A stretch of 64,000 nt of DNA from an uncultured Oscillospiraceae bacterium (GCA_910589085.1 CAJUSG010000002.1:1-64000), one strand, 5' to 3'. Positions 1 to 9,334 are shown, counted from the first letter of the stretch. The notes: generated by a model from the letters alone, not told the origin. Numbers and translations are program-made.

Positions 1-679
<679 letters not shown>

Positions 680-1258
680 ATAGGTCAAATTTCCTCGTTT
701 CTGTTTAAATTGCAGGAAAGTCGGCGTGTAGGGGCGGACATTGTCCGCCCGCTGTGACAGCTTCCGTATATAGGTTTCCAGCACATAGGGCCTGCCGTTC
801 CGCCGGTCAATACAGGGCCCCGCCGCCGTCAATGTAAACCCGCAGGAGGTAATCAGCGCTTTGGAAGCCGTATTTTCCGACCGGGCGGAACAGCGGAACT
901 CGGTTCCGCCCCGCTCCCGGGCCAGCTCCATCAACAGTTCCAATATCTGCCGTCCGAAACCACGACCCACAAAGTCCGGCCCCAGGGCGATGCTGGTCTC
1001 CTGCCACACGCCGGGGGACAGCTCTGCCAGCCCGGCCCAGCCGATGGCCTGGCCGCTGGACTTCTCATAAACCGTCCAGACGTCGTGGCTGCTCTGCCAG
1101 GAAATGGTCCGCTCCATCCGGGCCTTGGCTTCCTCTCCGCTTGCTGTGACCGTCCACAGCATATACCGGGCGGTTTCAGGCCGGGACCACACATTGCGGT
1201 ACATGTCCGCCCAATCTTCAAAGCGGGCCTTGGCGAGGAGCAAATCTTTTGTCTCCAC
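680..1258 (-). CDS. GNAT-family N-acetyltransferase frame, running without a stop into hflX
   Basis: From GTG 1258 (GGGGG eight bases upstream) about 193 codons read as a GNAT acetyltransferase. The N-terminal strand contains TKDLLLAKA. The acetyl-CoA motif A appears as FVGRGFGRQILELL around residues 95-108, followed by SARSENTASKALITSCGF, typical of the RimJ/RimL-like branch. The substrate cannot be told. The usual GNAT C-terminus ends near ETYIRKLS, but no stop follows. The frame continues through a palindromic repeat (translated RADNVRPY) and a short linker straight into the HflX Met at 679. It may therefore be a GNAT-HflX fusion or a gene that lost its stop codon. The upstream flavin reductase ends in the same frame at 1274-1276. 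Confidence 0.75.
727..752. repeat. Short palindromic repeat inside the GNAT/hflX junction
   Basis: The palindrome GGGCGGACA/TGTCCGCCC is preceded by TGTAGG. The same design recurs at 61389-61413 and 61440-61464. Here it lies within an open reading frame and is translated. Confidence 0.7.
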
Positions 1259-1273
1259 GGTGGTATGCCCCCA

Positions 1274-1774
1274 TCAGTCCTTCACCAGGACCTCCACAAT
1301 CTCACCAATATACAGGGTGTGATAATCCTCCTCAGGATACCACTTTGTTTTGATTTCCTGGGGCATATTGTCCGGGTCCATGGGCTGGGCGAACCGCTTG
1401 CGGCACACCAGCACCAGCTCGGCCTCCTCAAAGTAGGGGGCGCCGCACTCCGCCGTCCGCACTGTAAAGCCGCACTCCTTTACCTTGTCGATGTCCCGGC
1501 CGCTTTTGGAGCCGCAGAGCTGTAAAGCCTTTCGGCTTTCCTCCCCGAAGAAGGACAGGGTAAAGTACTCCTCCCGGTCCACAAACTCCTTGGTATACCG
1601 CTGGGGCCGGATGTAGCAGGTGGCCGCCGGAGCCCCCCACATCACGCCCAGCCCACCCCAGGATGCGGTCATGGTGTTGCACCTTTCGGCGGTCCCGGCG
1701 GTGATGAGCATCCACTGGTCTCCGATGGCGGAAAATACGTTTTTATCCAGAGCTTTGGGGTCGATCTTACGCAT
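1274..1774 (-). CDS. Flavin reductase family protein (flavoredoxin-like)
   Basis: A 166-residue FMN-binding split-barrel protein. It starts MRKIDPKALDKNVF and has the flavin-binding stretch NTMTASWGGLGVMWGAP near residues 33-49, followed by YIRPQRYTKEF and SFFGEE, as in flavoredoxins and the small flavin reductases of anaerobes. It probably passes electrons from NAD(P)H or a ferredoxin-type donor to FMN; the partner is unknown. AGGAGG lies nine bases before ATG 1774. It is followed without a gap by the acetyltransferase frame, so the two are probably co-transcribed. Confidence 0.9.
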   Translation of the reverse strand: MRKIDPKALDKNVFSAIGDQWMLITAGTAERCNTMTASWGGLGVMWGAPAATCYIRPQRYTKEFVDREEYFTLSFFGEESRKALQLCGSKSGRDIDKVKECGFTVRTAECGAPYFEEAELVLVCRKRFAQPMDPDNMPQEIKTKWYPEEDYHTLYIGEIVEVLVKD

Positions 1775-1820
1775 GGCGCGATTCCTCCTAATTTAACAAT
1801 TCATATACAGTATATGCGCA

Positions 1821-1852
1821 AAAAGCCGCACCGAATACACGGTGCGGCTTTT
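1821..1852 (-). terminator. Rho-independent terminator after rpmE
   Basis: A 12-bp stem (AAAAGCCGCACC paired with GGTGCGGCTTTT) with an 8-base loop, immediately downstream of the rpmE stop. The stem is symmetric enough to act on both strands. Confidence 0.85.
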
Positions 1853-1864
1853 GTACACAGGGAC

Positions 1865-2068
1865 TTACTTGTCGAGGCCGAACTTCTTGTTGAAGCGGCT
1901 GACACGGCCACCGGTGTCCACCATCTTCTGCTTGCCGGTGTAGAAGGGATGACACTTGGAGCAAACTTCTACACGGATGTCCTTCTTGGTGGAGCCGGTC
2001 TCAATCACATTGCCGCAGGCGCACCGGATGGTGGTCTGTTGATAATTGGGGTGGAGGCCTTCCTTCAT
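1865..2068 (-). CDS. rpmE: 50S ribosomal protein L31
   Basis: A 67-residue L31 of the zinc-binding (C+) type. It starts MKEGLHPNYQQ and has CACGN near residue 16 and CSKCHPFYTGKQK near 36-48, which carry the four zinc-ligand cysteines, and ends FNKKFGLDK. GAGGTG precedes ATG 2068. It is monocistronic, with its own terminator. Confidence 0.98.
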   Translation of the reverse strand: MKEGLHPNYQQTTIRCACGNVIETGSTKKDIRVEVCSKCHPFYTGKQKMVDTGGRVSRFNKKFGLDK

Positions 2069-2192
2069 TTTATCTTCACCTCTTTCTCCTCATGAGGGTA
2101 TGCTTGTAAACGCAACTGGCATCATACCACACTTTTCCGTGAAAAGCAACTACTTTTTAAAATTTTTTTGCCTCCCGGCGGGAAATTCCCTC

Positions 2193-2221
2193 TTGACAAA
2201 CGTGGGAATTTCCGTTAAAAT
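2193..2221 (+). promoter_or_regulatory. Sigma-A promoter of the T-box/leuA unit
   Basis: TTGACA at 2193-2198 and TAAAAT at 2216-2221 with a 17-base spacer, placed directly before the T-box leader. Confidence 0.85.
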
Positions 2222-2228
2222 GCTCAAC

Positions 2229-2492
2229 AAGCAAATGCGATGAAGGGGAAAAAGACAGCTTCCTCCCACTCAGAGAGCCGGCGGGCGGTGCGAGCCGGTG
2301 TGTGGAGCGCTGTGGATAACTGGCCCCCGAGCAGTCCGCCTGAAGGGTCGCAGTAGGGCGGGACGGCCGGTCTCGTTATTGACCAAAGCCTTGTTGGAGG
2401 CTGTGAGGGCTGACAGGCGACTGTCCGCCGAACCAGGGTGGTACCGCGTGTAGATTGCACGCCCCTGACTTGAAAAAGTCGGGGGTTTTTTC
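2229..2492 (+). promoter_or_regulatory. T-box leader (leucine type) controlling leuA
   Basis: The conserved T-box AGGGTGGTACCGCG lies at 2435-2448. A GC-rich terminator hairpin (CCCCTGACTT with AAGTCGGGGG, about 2462-2484) and a T-run to 2491 follow. Stem I occupies about 2270-2335. The likely specifier is CTG at 2320-2322, a leucine codon. The TGGT of the T-box would pair with an ACCA tRNA end, which fits the A73 discriminator of tRNA-Leu. Uncharged tRNA-Leu would stabilise the antiterminator and let transcription enter leuA. The T-box class is certain; the specifier is read by eye. Confidence 0.93.
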
Positions 2493-2533
2493 GTCCCCTG
2501 ACAATCCAACACATTTTTAAGGAGGACGCCCAC

Positions 2534-4216
2534 ATGAAACCCAAATTTGAAAAGTACATTCCCTTCCAGCCCCAGCCCATCCAGGGCCGCACCTGGCCCA
2601 ACAAGGTCATTACCAAGGCCCCGGTCTGGTGCTCCGTGGACCTGCGGGACGGCAACCAGGCCTTGATCGACCCCATGAACCTGGCGGAAAAGCTGGAGTA
2701 TTTCCACACGCTGGTGGATATCGGCGTGAAGGAAATTGAAATCGGCTTCCCCTCCGCCAGCGAGACGGAGTATGAAATCTGCCGGGAGCTCATCGAGGGG
2801 GGCCACATCCCCGACGATGTGACCATCCAGGTGCTGGTCCAGGCCCGGGAGCACCTGATTAAAAAGACCTTCGAGGCCATCCGGGGGGCCAAGAACGTCA
2901 TCCTCCACTTCTATAACTCCACCTCTACCCTCCAGCGGAAGGTGGTCTTTCACATGGACACCGACGGCATCACCAAAATCGCCACCGACGCCGCCGATCT
3001 GATCTATGAGATGTCCCAGCCTATGATTGAGGCGGGTATGAATCTGCGGTTTGAATACTCTCCGGAGTCCTTTATGGGCACCGAGATGGACTACGCCGTG
3101 GAGATCTGCCAGGCCGTCCTGGATCACCTCCACGCCACGCCGGAGAACAAGGTCATCCTCAACCTGCCCACCACTGTGGAGAACTGTATGCCCAACCAGT
3201 TCGCCGACATGCTGGAATACTTCATCCGCACGCTGCCCGGACGGGACAGCGCCATCATCTCCCTCCACCCCCATAACGACCGGGGCTGCGGCGTGGCCAC
3301 CACCGAGATGGGCCTGCTGGCCGGGGCCGACCGGGTGGAGGCCACCCTCTTCGGCAACGGCGAGCGCACGGGCAACGTGGATATGGTCACCCTGGCCATG
3401 AACATGTACACCCAGGGGGTGGACCCGGAGCTGGACTTCTCCAACATCAACAAGATCAAAGAGATGTTTGAGCGGTGCACCAAGATGCCCGTGGGCGACC
3501 GCCAGCCCTATGTGGGCAAGCTGGTCTTTACGGCCTTCTCCGGCAGCCACCAGGACGCCATTAACAAGGGCGTCCAGTATATGAAGACCTCCGGCACGGA
3601 GTATTGGGAAATCCCTTATCTCCCCATCGACCCCGCCGACGTGGGCCGGGAGTACGAGCCCATCATCCGCATCAACTCCCAGTCGGGCAAGGGGGGCGCC
3701 GCCTATATCATGGAGCACGACTTCGGCTTCGACCTGCCCAAGTCCATGCACCCGGAATTTGGACACGTCGTCCAGGTGGAGACCGACCGGGTGGGCAAGG
3801 AAATTGCCCCGGAGCGGATCAGCGAGCTGTTCCACCAGGAGTATATCGACGTGAAGGAGCCCTATCAGCTCCTCAAGCACGCCTTCCAGGAGACCATCGA
3901 CGACGAGGGCCACTCCCATGTGGCCTTCCAGGGCACCCTGCGCCACACCGACACCGTCTTCCAGGTCTCCGGCGAGGGCAACGGCCCCATCGACGCCTTC
4001 TTCAACGCCATCAAGGGGGAGAAAATCGACCGCTTCTCCTTCCTGGACTACGCCTCCCACGCCATCACCGACGGCTCCGACTCCCAGGGCGTGGCCTATA
4101 TCCTCCTCCAGGACAAGCGCACCGGCAGGCAGTACTGGGGGGTGGGCCTGAGCCACAACATCAACCTGGCCCCCCTGCGCGCCATCCTGGCCGCCATCAA
4201 CCGGGCCAAGCGATAA
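2534..4216 (+). CDS. leuA: 2-isopropylmalate synthase (LeuA type 2)
   Basis: Catalyses acetyl-CoA plus 2-oxoisovalerate to 2-isopropylmalate, the first committed step of leucine synthesis. At 560 residues it is the long form found in Actinobacteria and many Clostridia. The DRE-TIM barrel motif is DLRDGNQALIDP near residues 36-47. The metal-binding HPHNDRGCGVATTE lies near 235-250, and a C-terminal LeuA allosteric domain (about 430-560) gives leucine feedback. GGAGG lies before ATG 2534. It stands alone: no leuBCD are in the window. It is controlled by the T-box in front and closed by a strong terminator. Confidence 0.97.
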   Translation: MKPKFEKYIPFQPQPIQGRTWPNKVITKAPVWCSVDLRDGNQALIDPMNLAEKLEYFHTLVDIGVKEIEIGFPSASETEYEICRELIEGGHIPDDVTIQVLVQAREHLIKKTFEAIRGAKNVILHFYNSTSTLQRKVVFHMDTDGITKIATDAADLIYEMSQPMIEAGMNLRFEYSPESFMGTEMDYAVEICQAVLDHLHATPENKVILNLPTTVENCMPNQFADMLEYFIRTLPGRDSAIISLHPHNDRGCGVATTEMGLLAGADRVEATLFGNGERTGNVDMVTLAMNMYTQGVDPELDFSNINKIKEMFERCTKMPVGDRQPYVGKLVFTAFSGSHQDAINKGVQYMKTSGTEYWEIPYLPIDPADVGREYEPIIRINSQSGKGGAAYIMEHDFGFDLPKSMHPEFGHVVQVETDRVGKEIAPERISELFHQEYIDVKEPYQLLKHAFQETIDDEGHSHVAFQGTLRHTDTVFQVSGEGNGPIDAFFNAIKGEKIDRFSFLDYASHAITDGSDSQGVAYILLQDKRTGRQYWGVGLSHNINLAPLRAILAAINRAKR

Positions 4217-4218
4217 CA

Positions 4219-4259
4219 AAAAGCTGACAGACCGTCCTCCTGACGGTCTGTCAGCTTTT
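4219..4259. terminator. Strong bidirectional terminator between leuA and the fab operon
   Basis: A perfect 18-bp stem (4219-4236 with 4242-4259) with A and T tracts at both ends. It can stop leuA on the plus strand and the fab operon on the minus strand. Confidence 0.93.
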
Positions 4260-4297
4260 ATTAAACCGGGAAAAGATAGGTACTCAGGGGGAAACCG

Positions 4298-4738
4298 TCA
4301 CCGCAGGTCGACCTCGGGCATCAGCTCCTGCCCCACGATGCGCAGCACCCGGTCCATCTGGGCCACCTCCTCCGGGGTAAAGCGCTCCCGCACTCGGTTC
4401 ATGACCTCCTGCACGTAGGCGCTGCTCAGGTTGTAGTAGTCGTGGAACTTCTGGGTGGGCCGCAGGTGGTACTCCCGCCGGTCGCTGGGGGACTGGACTT
4501 TCTCCACATACCCCTTCCGGATCAGGCTGTTCACCTTATAGGCGGCGTTGGGAGAGGAGATGTTGGCGAAGGAGGCGAACTCGTTGACCGTGGGCTCGTC
4601 CAGGGCCCGGATGATCTCCATGCAGAAGGTCTCCACCGCCGTCAGGCTGGCCTCTCTGGTCTGGAATCTGGAAAAAACCGCCTGGTAAAAGTGCAGCTTG
4701 AATTTGGTGTAGATCCGGTCAAAGCTCTCCTCCAGCAC
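4298..4738 (-). CDS. MarR-family regulator, FabT-like, last gene of the fab operon
   Basis: A 146-residue winged-helix regulator. GTG 4738 is chosen because AGGAGGGG lies at ideal spacing; an ATG at 4774 overlapping the fabZ stop is the alternative. The helix-turn-helix is around EFASFANISSPNAAYKVNSLIRKGYVEKVQ (two pieces: recognition helix SPNAAYKVN, then wing SPSDRREYHL). The position in a fatty-acid operon matches FabT, the MarR-type repressor of fab genes in streptococci. It probably binds the paired operator at 14153-14200; this is inferred from position and operator layout, not shown. Confidence 0.85.
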   Translation of the reverse strand: MLEESFDRIYTKFKLHFYQAVFSRFQTREASLTAVETFCMEIIRALDEPTVNEFASFANISSPNAAYKVNSLIRKGYVEKVQSPSDRREYHLRPTQKFHDYYNLSSAYVQEVMNRVRERFTPEEVAQMDRVLRIVGQELMPEVDLR

Positions 4739-4773
4739 CTTTTTTCCCCTCCTGTTTCCGTGAATTGAGGACA

Positions 4774-5235
4774 TTATACCAGAGAATCTTCCGTTTCGCA
4801 AGAGGGGCGTTCCGTCAGGGCGAAGGTGAGCTCCGCCTTACAGGCCAGCTTCCCCTCCACCCGGGCCTCCGCCGTGCCGAAGCCCACCGGCCCCTTCCGG
4901 GCGGTGAGCTGACAGGACAGCTCCAGCACGTCTCCGGGGCGGACCTGCCGCTTGAACCGGGCGTTTTTTATGCCTCCAAAGAGGGCCAGCCTGCCCTCGC
5001 TCCCCGCCTCGGTGAGGATGGCCACCGCCCCCACCTGGGCCAGGGCCTCGATGATGAGCACCCCGGGCATCACCTTGAAGCCGGGGAAGTGGCCCTGGAA
5101 AAACGGCTCGTTGGCGGTGACGCACTTGATCCCCTTGGCCCCCTCGCCGGGGACGCACTCGGTGATCCTGTCCACCAGCAGGAAGGGGTAGCGGTGGGGC
5201 AGAATGGCCTCAATCTGGTCGATATTCAGCTCCAT
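4774..5235 (-). CDS. fabZ: 3-hydroxyacyl-ACP dehydratase FabZ
   Basis: Dehydrates 3-hydroxyacyl-ACP to trans-2-enoyl-ACP in type II fatty-acid elongation. It has 153 residues, usual length plus a short C-terminal tail. It opens with the classic ILPHRYPFLLVDRI (about 10-23), and the hot-dog catalytic motif FFQGHFPGFKVMPGVLIIEALAQ gives the active-site His (GHFPG) and Glu. Its stop overlaps an alternative start of the MarR gene; a repeat-filled gap separates it from fabF. Confidence 0.96.
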   Translation of the reverse strand: MELNIDQIEAILPHRYPFLLVDRITECVPGEGAKGIKCVTANEPFFQGHFPGFKVMPGVLIIEALAQVGAVAILTEAGSEGRLALFGGIKNARFKRQVRPGDVLELSCQLTARKGPVGFGTAEARVEGKLACKAELTFALTERPSCETEDSLV

Positions 5236-5271
5236 TTTTCAATCCTCCATAATCAGCATAGGAATCACTGG

Positions 5272-5345
5272 TGTAGGGCGGGACGACCCGGCCCACCCTG
5301 TTTGTATATGGATTCGGCGGCGCGCCGGGGTCGTCGCGCCCTACA
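5272..5345. repeat. Dispersed palindromic repeat element (copy A)
   Basis: Left end TGTAGGGCGGGACGACCCGG and right end ...GGGTCGTCGCGCCCTACA are imperfect inverted repeats about 74 bases apart end to end. Sister copies lie at 9335-9418 and 57272-57348, with a half copy at 61354-61379. The right end reaches into fabF and supplies its TAG stop. Confidence 0.85.
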
Positions 5346-6588
5346 GATGTGCCTCCCACCTTTTCAGTACAACAGCCGCGTTGTGCCCCCCGAAGCCCAG
5401 AGAGTTGGACAGGGCGATTTTGATCTCCGCCTGGCGCCCCTCATTGGGGACGATATCCAAATCGCAGGCCGGATCGGGGACCTGATATCCGATGGTGGCG
5501 GGGATGAAGCCCTCCTTTAGGGCCAGGGCGGTGAAGATGGCCTCCACCGCCCCGGCGGCCCCCAGCAGGTGGCCCGTCATGGACTTGGTAGAGCTGACTG
5601 TCAGCTTTTGGGCGTGGTCTCCAAAGGTGGTGTGGATGGCCGCCGTCTCGCTGGCGTCGTTCAGGGGAGTGGAGGTGCCGTGGGCATTGATGTAGTCCAC
5701 CGCCTCAGGGGAAATCCCGGCGTCGGCCAGGGCCTGGGCCATACAGGCGGCCCCGCCCGCCCCGCCCGGGGCGGGGGCGGTGATATGGTGGGCGTCGCAG
5801 TTGGCGCCGTAGCCAATCACCTCGGCGTAAATTTTGGCCCCCCGGGCTTTGGCGTGGCCCAGCTCCTCCAGCAGGAGGGCGCCCGCCCCCTCCCCCATGA
5901 CAAAGCCGGAGCGCTCGGCGTCGAAGGGGATGGAGGCCCGAAGGGGGTCTGTGCTCTCGCACAGGGCCTTCATGGCGGTAAATCCCCCCATGGCCAAGGG
6001 GGTAATCGCCGCCTCGCCGCCGCCGCACAGCATCACCTCGGCATAGCCGTCCCGGATATGCCGGAAGGCATCCCCCACGGCGTTGGTCCCTCCGGCGCAG
6101 GCGGTGACCACGCAGGAGCACATGCCCGTGAAGCCGCAGCGGATGGCCATGTGGCCCGCCGCCATGTTGGAGATAATCATGGGGATCATGAAGGGAGAAA
6201 CCGTGTCGTATCCCCGCTCGCTCCCCCGCCGGTGGGCCTCCCCCACCGTCTCAAAGCCGCCGATGCCGCTGGAGAAGATGACCCCGCAGCGGTCCGGCTT
6301 CTCCCGCTCCCGGTCCAGGCCGGCGTCGGACATACACTCCTGGGCGGCGATGAGGGCCAGCTGGGTGAAGCGGTCCATTTTTTTTGCCTCCCGCCTGCCC
6401 AGCAGGCCGTCGATGTCCAGACCCTTTACCTCGCCGGCCAGCTTGACCTTCATCTCCGCCGTGTCGTAGCGGGTGATGGGCCCGATGCCGCATTTTCCGG
6501 CCTTGACGGCCGCCCAGCTCCCGGCGACGGAGTTCCCCACCGGGTTGACCGTCCCCATGCCAGTGATTACCACTCTGCGCTTTTCCAT
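5341..6588 (-). CDS. fabF: Beta-ketoacyl-ACP synthase II (FabF)
   Basis: Condenses acyl-ACP with malonyl-ACP during chain elongation. It has 415 residues, full length. It opens MEKRRVVITGMGTVNPVG. The nucleophile Cys lies in VTACAGGTNAVGDAF (about 160-175), with the catalytic His in NAHGTSTPLND and STKSMTGHLLGAAG. ATG 6588 has GAGGTG six bases upstream and is preferred over an upstream GTG. The stop TAG comes from a palindromic repeat end, suggesting the C-terminus was trimmed or remade by repeat insertion, though the length is normal. Confidence 0.96.
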   Translation of the reverse strand: MEKRRVVITGMGTVNPVGNSVAGSWAAVKAGKCGIGPITRYDTAEMKVKLAGEVKGLDIDGLLGRREAKKMDRFTQLALIAAQECMSDAGLDREREKPDRCGVIFSSGIGGFETVGEAHRRGSERGYDTVSPFMIPMIISNMAAGHMAIRCGFTGMCSCVVTACAGGTNAVGDAFRHIRDGYAEVMLCGGGEAAITPLAMGGFTAMKALCESTDPLRASIPFDAERSGFVMGEGAGALLLEELGHAKARGAKIYAEVIGYGANCDAHHITAPAPGGAGGAACMAQALADAGISPEAVDYINAHGTSTPLNDASETAAIHTTFGDHAQKLTVSSTKSMTGHLLGAAGAVEAIFTALALKEGFIPATIGYQVPDPACDLDIVPNEGRQAEIKIALSNSLGFGGHNAAVVLKRWEAHL

Positions 6589-6601
6589 ATCCTTCACCTC
6601 A

Positions 6602-7345
6602 TTAAACCGCCATGCCGCCGTCTACGCACAGCACCTGCCCGGTGATGTAGCCGCACTCCGGCCCGGCGAAGAAGGCCACCGCCCGGGCTACGTCCTCGGA
6701 GGAGCCGGGCCGGCCCTTGGGGATGGTGGTCAGCATGGCCTGCCGGGCCTTTTCAGGCAGGGTGGCGGTCATGTCTGTCTCGATAAAGCCGGGGGCCACG
6801 GCGTTGACGGTGATGTCCCGCCCGGCCAGCTCCTTGGCAGCCGCCTTGACCAGTCCCAGCACCCCCGCCTTGCTGGCGGCGTAGGCGGTCTGGCCCGGGT
6901 TACCCCGCAGCCCCACCACGCTGGACAGGCAGACAATCCGTCCATACTTCTGCCGCAGCATCACCTTCGCCGCCGCCCTGGTGCAGAAGTAGGCCCCCTT
7001 CAGGTTGGTATCCAGCGTCTTGGTAAAATCCTCCTCCTTGGCGGTCATGAGCAGGCCGTCCCGGGAGATGCCGGCGTTGTTAACCAGAATATCCAGCCGG
7101 CCGAACCGCTCCTTCACCGCAGTCACCAGAGCGTCGCAGGCGGCGGGGTCGGACACGTCCGCCTGAAAGGCCTCCGCCTCCACCCCCAGCTCCCGGCAGA
7201 GCTTTACCGTCTCCTCCGCGGCCTGGCTGTTGCCCGCGTAGTTGACGGCCACCGCCGCCCCCTGCCGGGCCAGCTCCAGGCAAATAGCCCGTCCGATCCC
7301 CCTGCTGCCGCCGGTGACCAGGGCCACATTTCCATCCATGCTCAT
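6602..7345 (-). CDS. fabG: 3-oxoacyl-ACP reductase FabG
   Basis: NADPH-dependent short-chain dehydrogenase that reduces 3-oxoacyl-ACP. It has 247 residues. Cofactor loop TGGSRGIGRAI lies near 11-21, NNAG near 89-92, the Ser-Tyr-Lys triad in SSVVGLRGNPGQTAYAASKAG, and it ends CVDGGMAV. The ATG overlaps the fabD stop (ATGA), showing translational coupling. Confidence 0.97.
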   Translation of the reverse strand: MSMDGNVALVTGGSRGIGRAICLELARQGAAVAVNYAGNSQAAEETVKLCRELGVEAEAFQADVSDPAACDALVTAVKERFGRLDILVNNAGISRDGLLMTAKEEDFTKTLDTNLKGAYFCTRAAAKVMLRQKYGRIVCLSSVVGLRGNPGQTAYAASKAGVLGLVKAAAKELAGRDITVNAVAPGFIETDMTATLPEKARQAMLTTIPKGRPGSSEDVARAVAFFAGPECGYITGQVLCVDGGMAV

Positions 7346-8277
7346 GCTGTTTCTCCTTTCAGGGCGGACACCACACTGCGGAAATCCGCCGCTGTGTCAA
7401 TGTGATAGGTTTTTATCTCCGGAGCGGTCTTTTTAAAGAAGCCGCTCAGCGCCTTTCCCGGCCCAATCTCCACCACGGTGTCCACCCCGTCCGCCGCCAT
7501 ACGGCGGATGGTGTCCTCCCAGTAGACGGAGGACTGGACCTGCCGCTCCAGCAGGGCGGGGACGGTGTCCCCCGCCTCCATAGGTCCGCCCTTGCAGTTG
7601 AAATAGACGGGCAAGGCCATGGGGCCGAAGGAGATGGTATTAAAATGCTTTGCCAGGACATCCCCAGCAGGCTTCATCAGCCGGGTGTGGAAGGGTCCGC
7701 TCACCTTTAAGGGCATGCACCGCTTGGCCCCCAGCTCCTTCGCGATCTCCCCGGCCCGGTCCACCGCCGCCTTCTCTCCGCCGATGACCAGCTGGCCAGG
7801 ACAGTTGTAGTTGCAGATCTGGACTACGCCCAGCTCCGAGGCCCCGTCGCAGGCATTTTGGAGCTTCTCCCGGTCCAGGCCCAACACGGCGGTCATGCCG
7901 CAGTCCAGACCGGCGGCGGCCTCCTCCATGGCCTTGCCCCGGAGGGCCACCGTGGAGATCACCGTCCCCCGGCTGAACACCCCGGCGGCGTAGAGGGCGG
8001 AGTACTCCCCCAGGGACAGCCCCGCCGCCAGCTGAGGGCGGATGCCCTCCTGATACAGCAGGTCGGTCACCCCCACGGCGAAGGCCGCCATACAGGGCTG
8101 GGTATAACGGGTCTGGGACAGCTTCTCCTCCGGGCCGGAAAAACACAGCTCTTTTAGGTCGAAATCCACCGGAGCGTGGTCAAACACCTGGGCAAACAGG
8201 GGAAATTTCCGGTAAAAATCACTCCCCATGCCTACCTTCTGGCTGCCCTGTCCGGCGTACACAAAGGCTAATTTCAT
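7342..8277 (-). CDS. fabD: Malonyl-CoA:ACP transacylase FabD
   Basis: Moves malonyl groups from CoA to ACP. It has 311 residues. The N-terminal FVYAGQGSQKVGMG is the family hallmark. The nucleophile Ser lies in AGLSLGEYSALYAAG (about 90-104) and the catalytic His in SGPFHTRLM near residue 200. GGAGG precedes ATG 8277 inside the end of fabK, and its stop overlaps the fabG start. Confidence 0.97.
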   Translation of the reverse strand: MKLAFVYAGQGSQKVGMGSDFYRKFPLFAQVFDHAPVDFDLKELCFSGPEEKLSQTRYTQPCMAAFAVGVTDLLYQEGIRPQLAAGLSLGEYSALYAAGVFSRGTVISTVALRGKAMEEAAAGLDCGMTAVLGLDREKLQNACDGASELGVVQICNYNCPGQLVIGGEKAAVDRAGEIAKELGAKRCMPLKVSGPFHTRLMKPAGDVLAKHFNTISFGPMALPVYFNCKGGPMEAGDTVPALLERQVQSSVYWEDTIRRMAADGVDTVVEIGPGKALSGFFKKTAPEIKTYHIDTAADFRSVVSALKGETA

Positions 8278-8278
8278 G

Positions 8279-9211
8279 TTAAACCTCCTCCGCCAGGCGG
8301 CGGACCGTCTCCCGGCAGCCGGAGCACAGCTCCTCCAGAATGGCCCGCAGGGGGCGAATCTCGTGGAGCAGTCCGGCGTTCTGGCCGCACATGAGGGAGC
8401 CGGTTTTCACGTCGCCGTCGAAGACCGCCCGGCGCAGGGAGCCCAGGGTAAATTTTTCCAGCTCCATCCGCTCGGCCCCCGCCCGCTCCAGCTTCAGATA
8501 CTCCCGGGACATCTGGTTTTTCAGAATCCGCACCGGGGCGTTCACCGACCGCCCGGTTACCGTGGTGTCGCTGTCCTTGGCCTTCAGGATGGCCTGCTTG
8601 TAGTTGTCGTGGATGGGGCACTCCTGGCTCACCAGCAGGCAGGTGCCCACCTGCACCCCGCAGGCCCCCAGGGCGAGGGCGGCGGCCAACTGTTTTCCGC
8701 TGGCGATGCCCCCGGCGGCGATGACGGGCAGATCGGTGACCTCACAGACCTGGGGCACCAGGGCCATGGTGGTCAGCTCGCCCACGTGGCCGCCGGACTC
8801 GGTGCCCTCGGCGATGAAGCCGTCCACCCCCAGAGGCTCCAGGCGGCGGACCAGGGTGGTGGCAGGGACCACAGGGAATACCTTGACGCCCGCCTCCTTC
8901 CAGGCGGGGACAAACTGACTGGGCACCCCCGCCCCGGTGGTGACCACCTTCACACCCTCCTCCATGACCACCTGGGCCATCTCAGGGGCGGCGGGGTTCA
9001 TCAGCATGATGTTCACCCCGAAGGGCTTGTCGGTCAACTCCCGGCACCGGCGGATGTGCTCCCGCAGGGTGTCCGCGTTCATGCCCCCCGCGCCGATGAG
9101 GCCCAGGGCTCCGGCGTTGGACACGGCGGCGGCAAATTCGCCGATGGCGATGTTGGCCATGCCGCCCTGGATAATGGGGAACTCGGTCCCCAGGATTTCG
9201 TTGAGTTTCAT
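8279..9211 (-). CDS. fabK: Enoyl-ACP reductase II (FabK)
   Basis: FMN-dependent enoyl-ACP reductase of the nitronate-monooxygenase-like fold, which completes each elongation cycle and replaces the triclosan-sensitive FabI. It has 310 residues. It starts MKLNEILGTEFPIIQGGMA. The FMN phosphate-binding GGIASGKQLAAALALGACGVQVGT appears in two parts near 175-200, and ESGGHVGE lies near 140-147. ATG 9211 matches homologous N-termini; a longer open frame upstream is an artefact of GC-rich sequence. Confidence 0.94.
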   Translation of the reverse strand: MKLNEILGTEFPIIQGGMANIAIGEFAAAVSNAGALGLIGAGGMNADTLREHIRRCRELTDKPFGVNIMLMNPAAPEMAQVVMEEGVKVVTTGAGVPSQFVPAWKEAGVKVFPVVPATTLVRRLEPLGVDGFIAEGTESGGHVGELTTMALVPQVCEVTDLPVIAAGGIASGKQLAAALALGACGVQVGTCLLVSQECPIHDNYKQAILKAKDSDTTVTGRSVNAPVRILKNQMSREYLKLERAGAERMELEKFTLGSLRRAVFDGDVKTGSLMCGQNAGLLHEIRPLRAILEELCSGCRETVRRLAEEV

Positions 9212-9255
9212 ATTACCTCTCCTTGTCTGCTCTCCCGTCCCCCCGCAGGGATAAG

Positions 9256-9318
9256 GCTCCTTTGGAAAGGAGCTGTCAGCCGTAGGCTGACTGAGGATTG
9301 CGTTCGGCGAAGCCGAAC
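9256..9318. repeat. Triple-hairpin repeat (REP-like)
   Basis: Three small hairpins in a row: GCTCCTTT/AAAGGAGC, GTCAGCC/GGCTGAC and GTTCGGC-gaa-GCCGAAC. A similarly built element lies at 61282-61325. It sits in the 230-base gap between fabH and fabK. Confidence 0.65.
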
Positions 9319-9334
9319 ATACGAAGTAAACCCG

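Noticed and set aside
2281..2335. Tryptophan specifier (TGG) in the T-box stem I
   Set aside because: TGG also occurs at 2321, but leuA downstream and the A-type discriminator pairing favour the overlapping leucine codon CTG.
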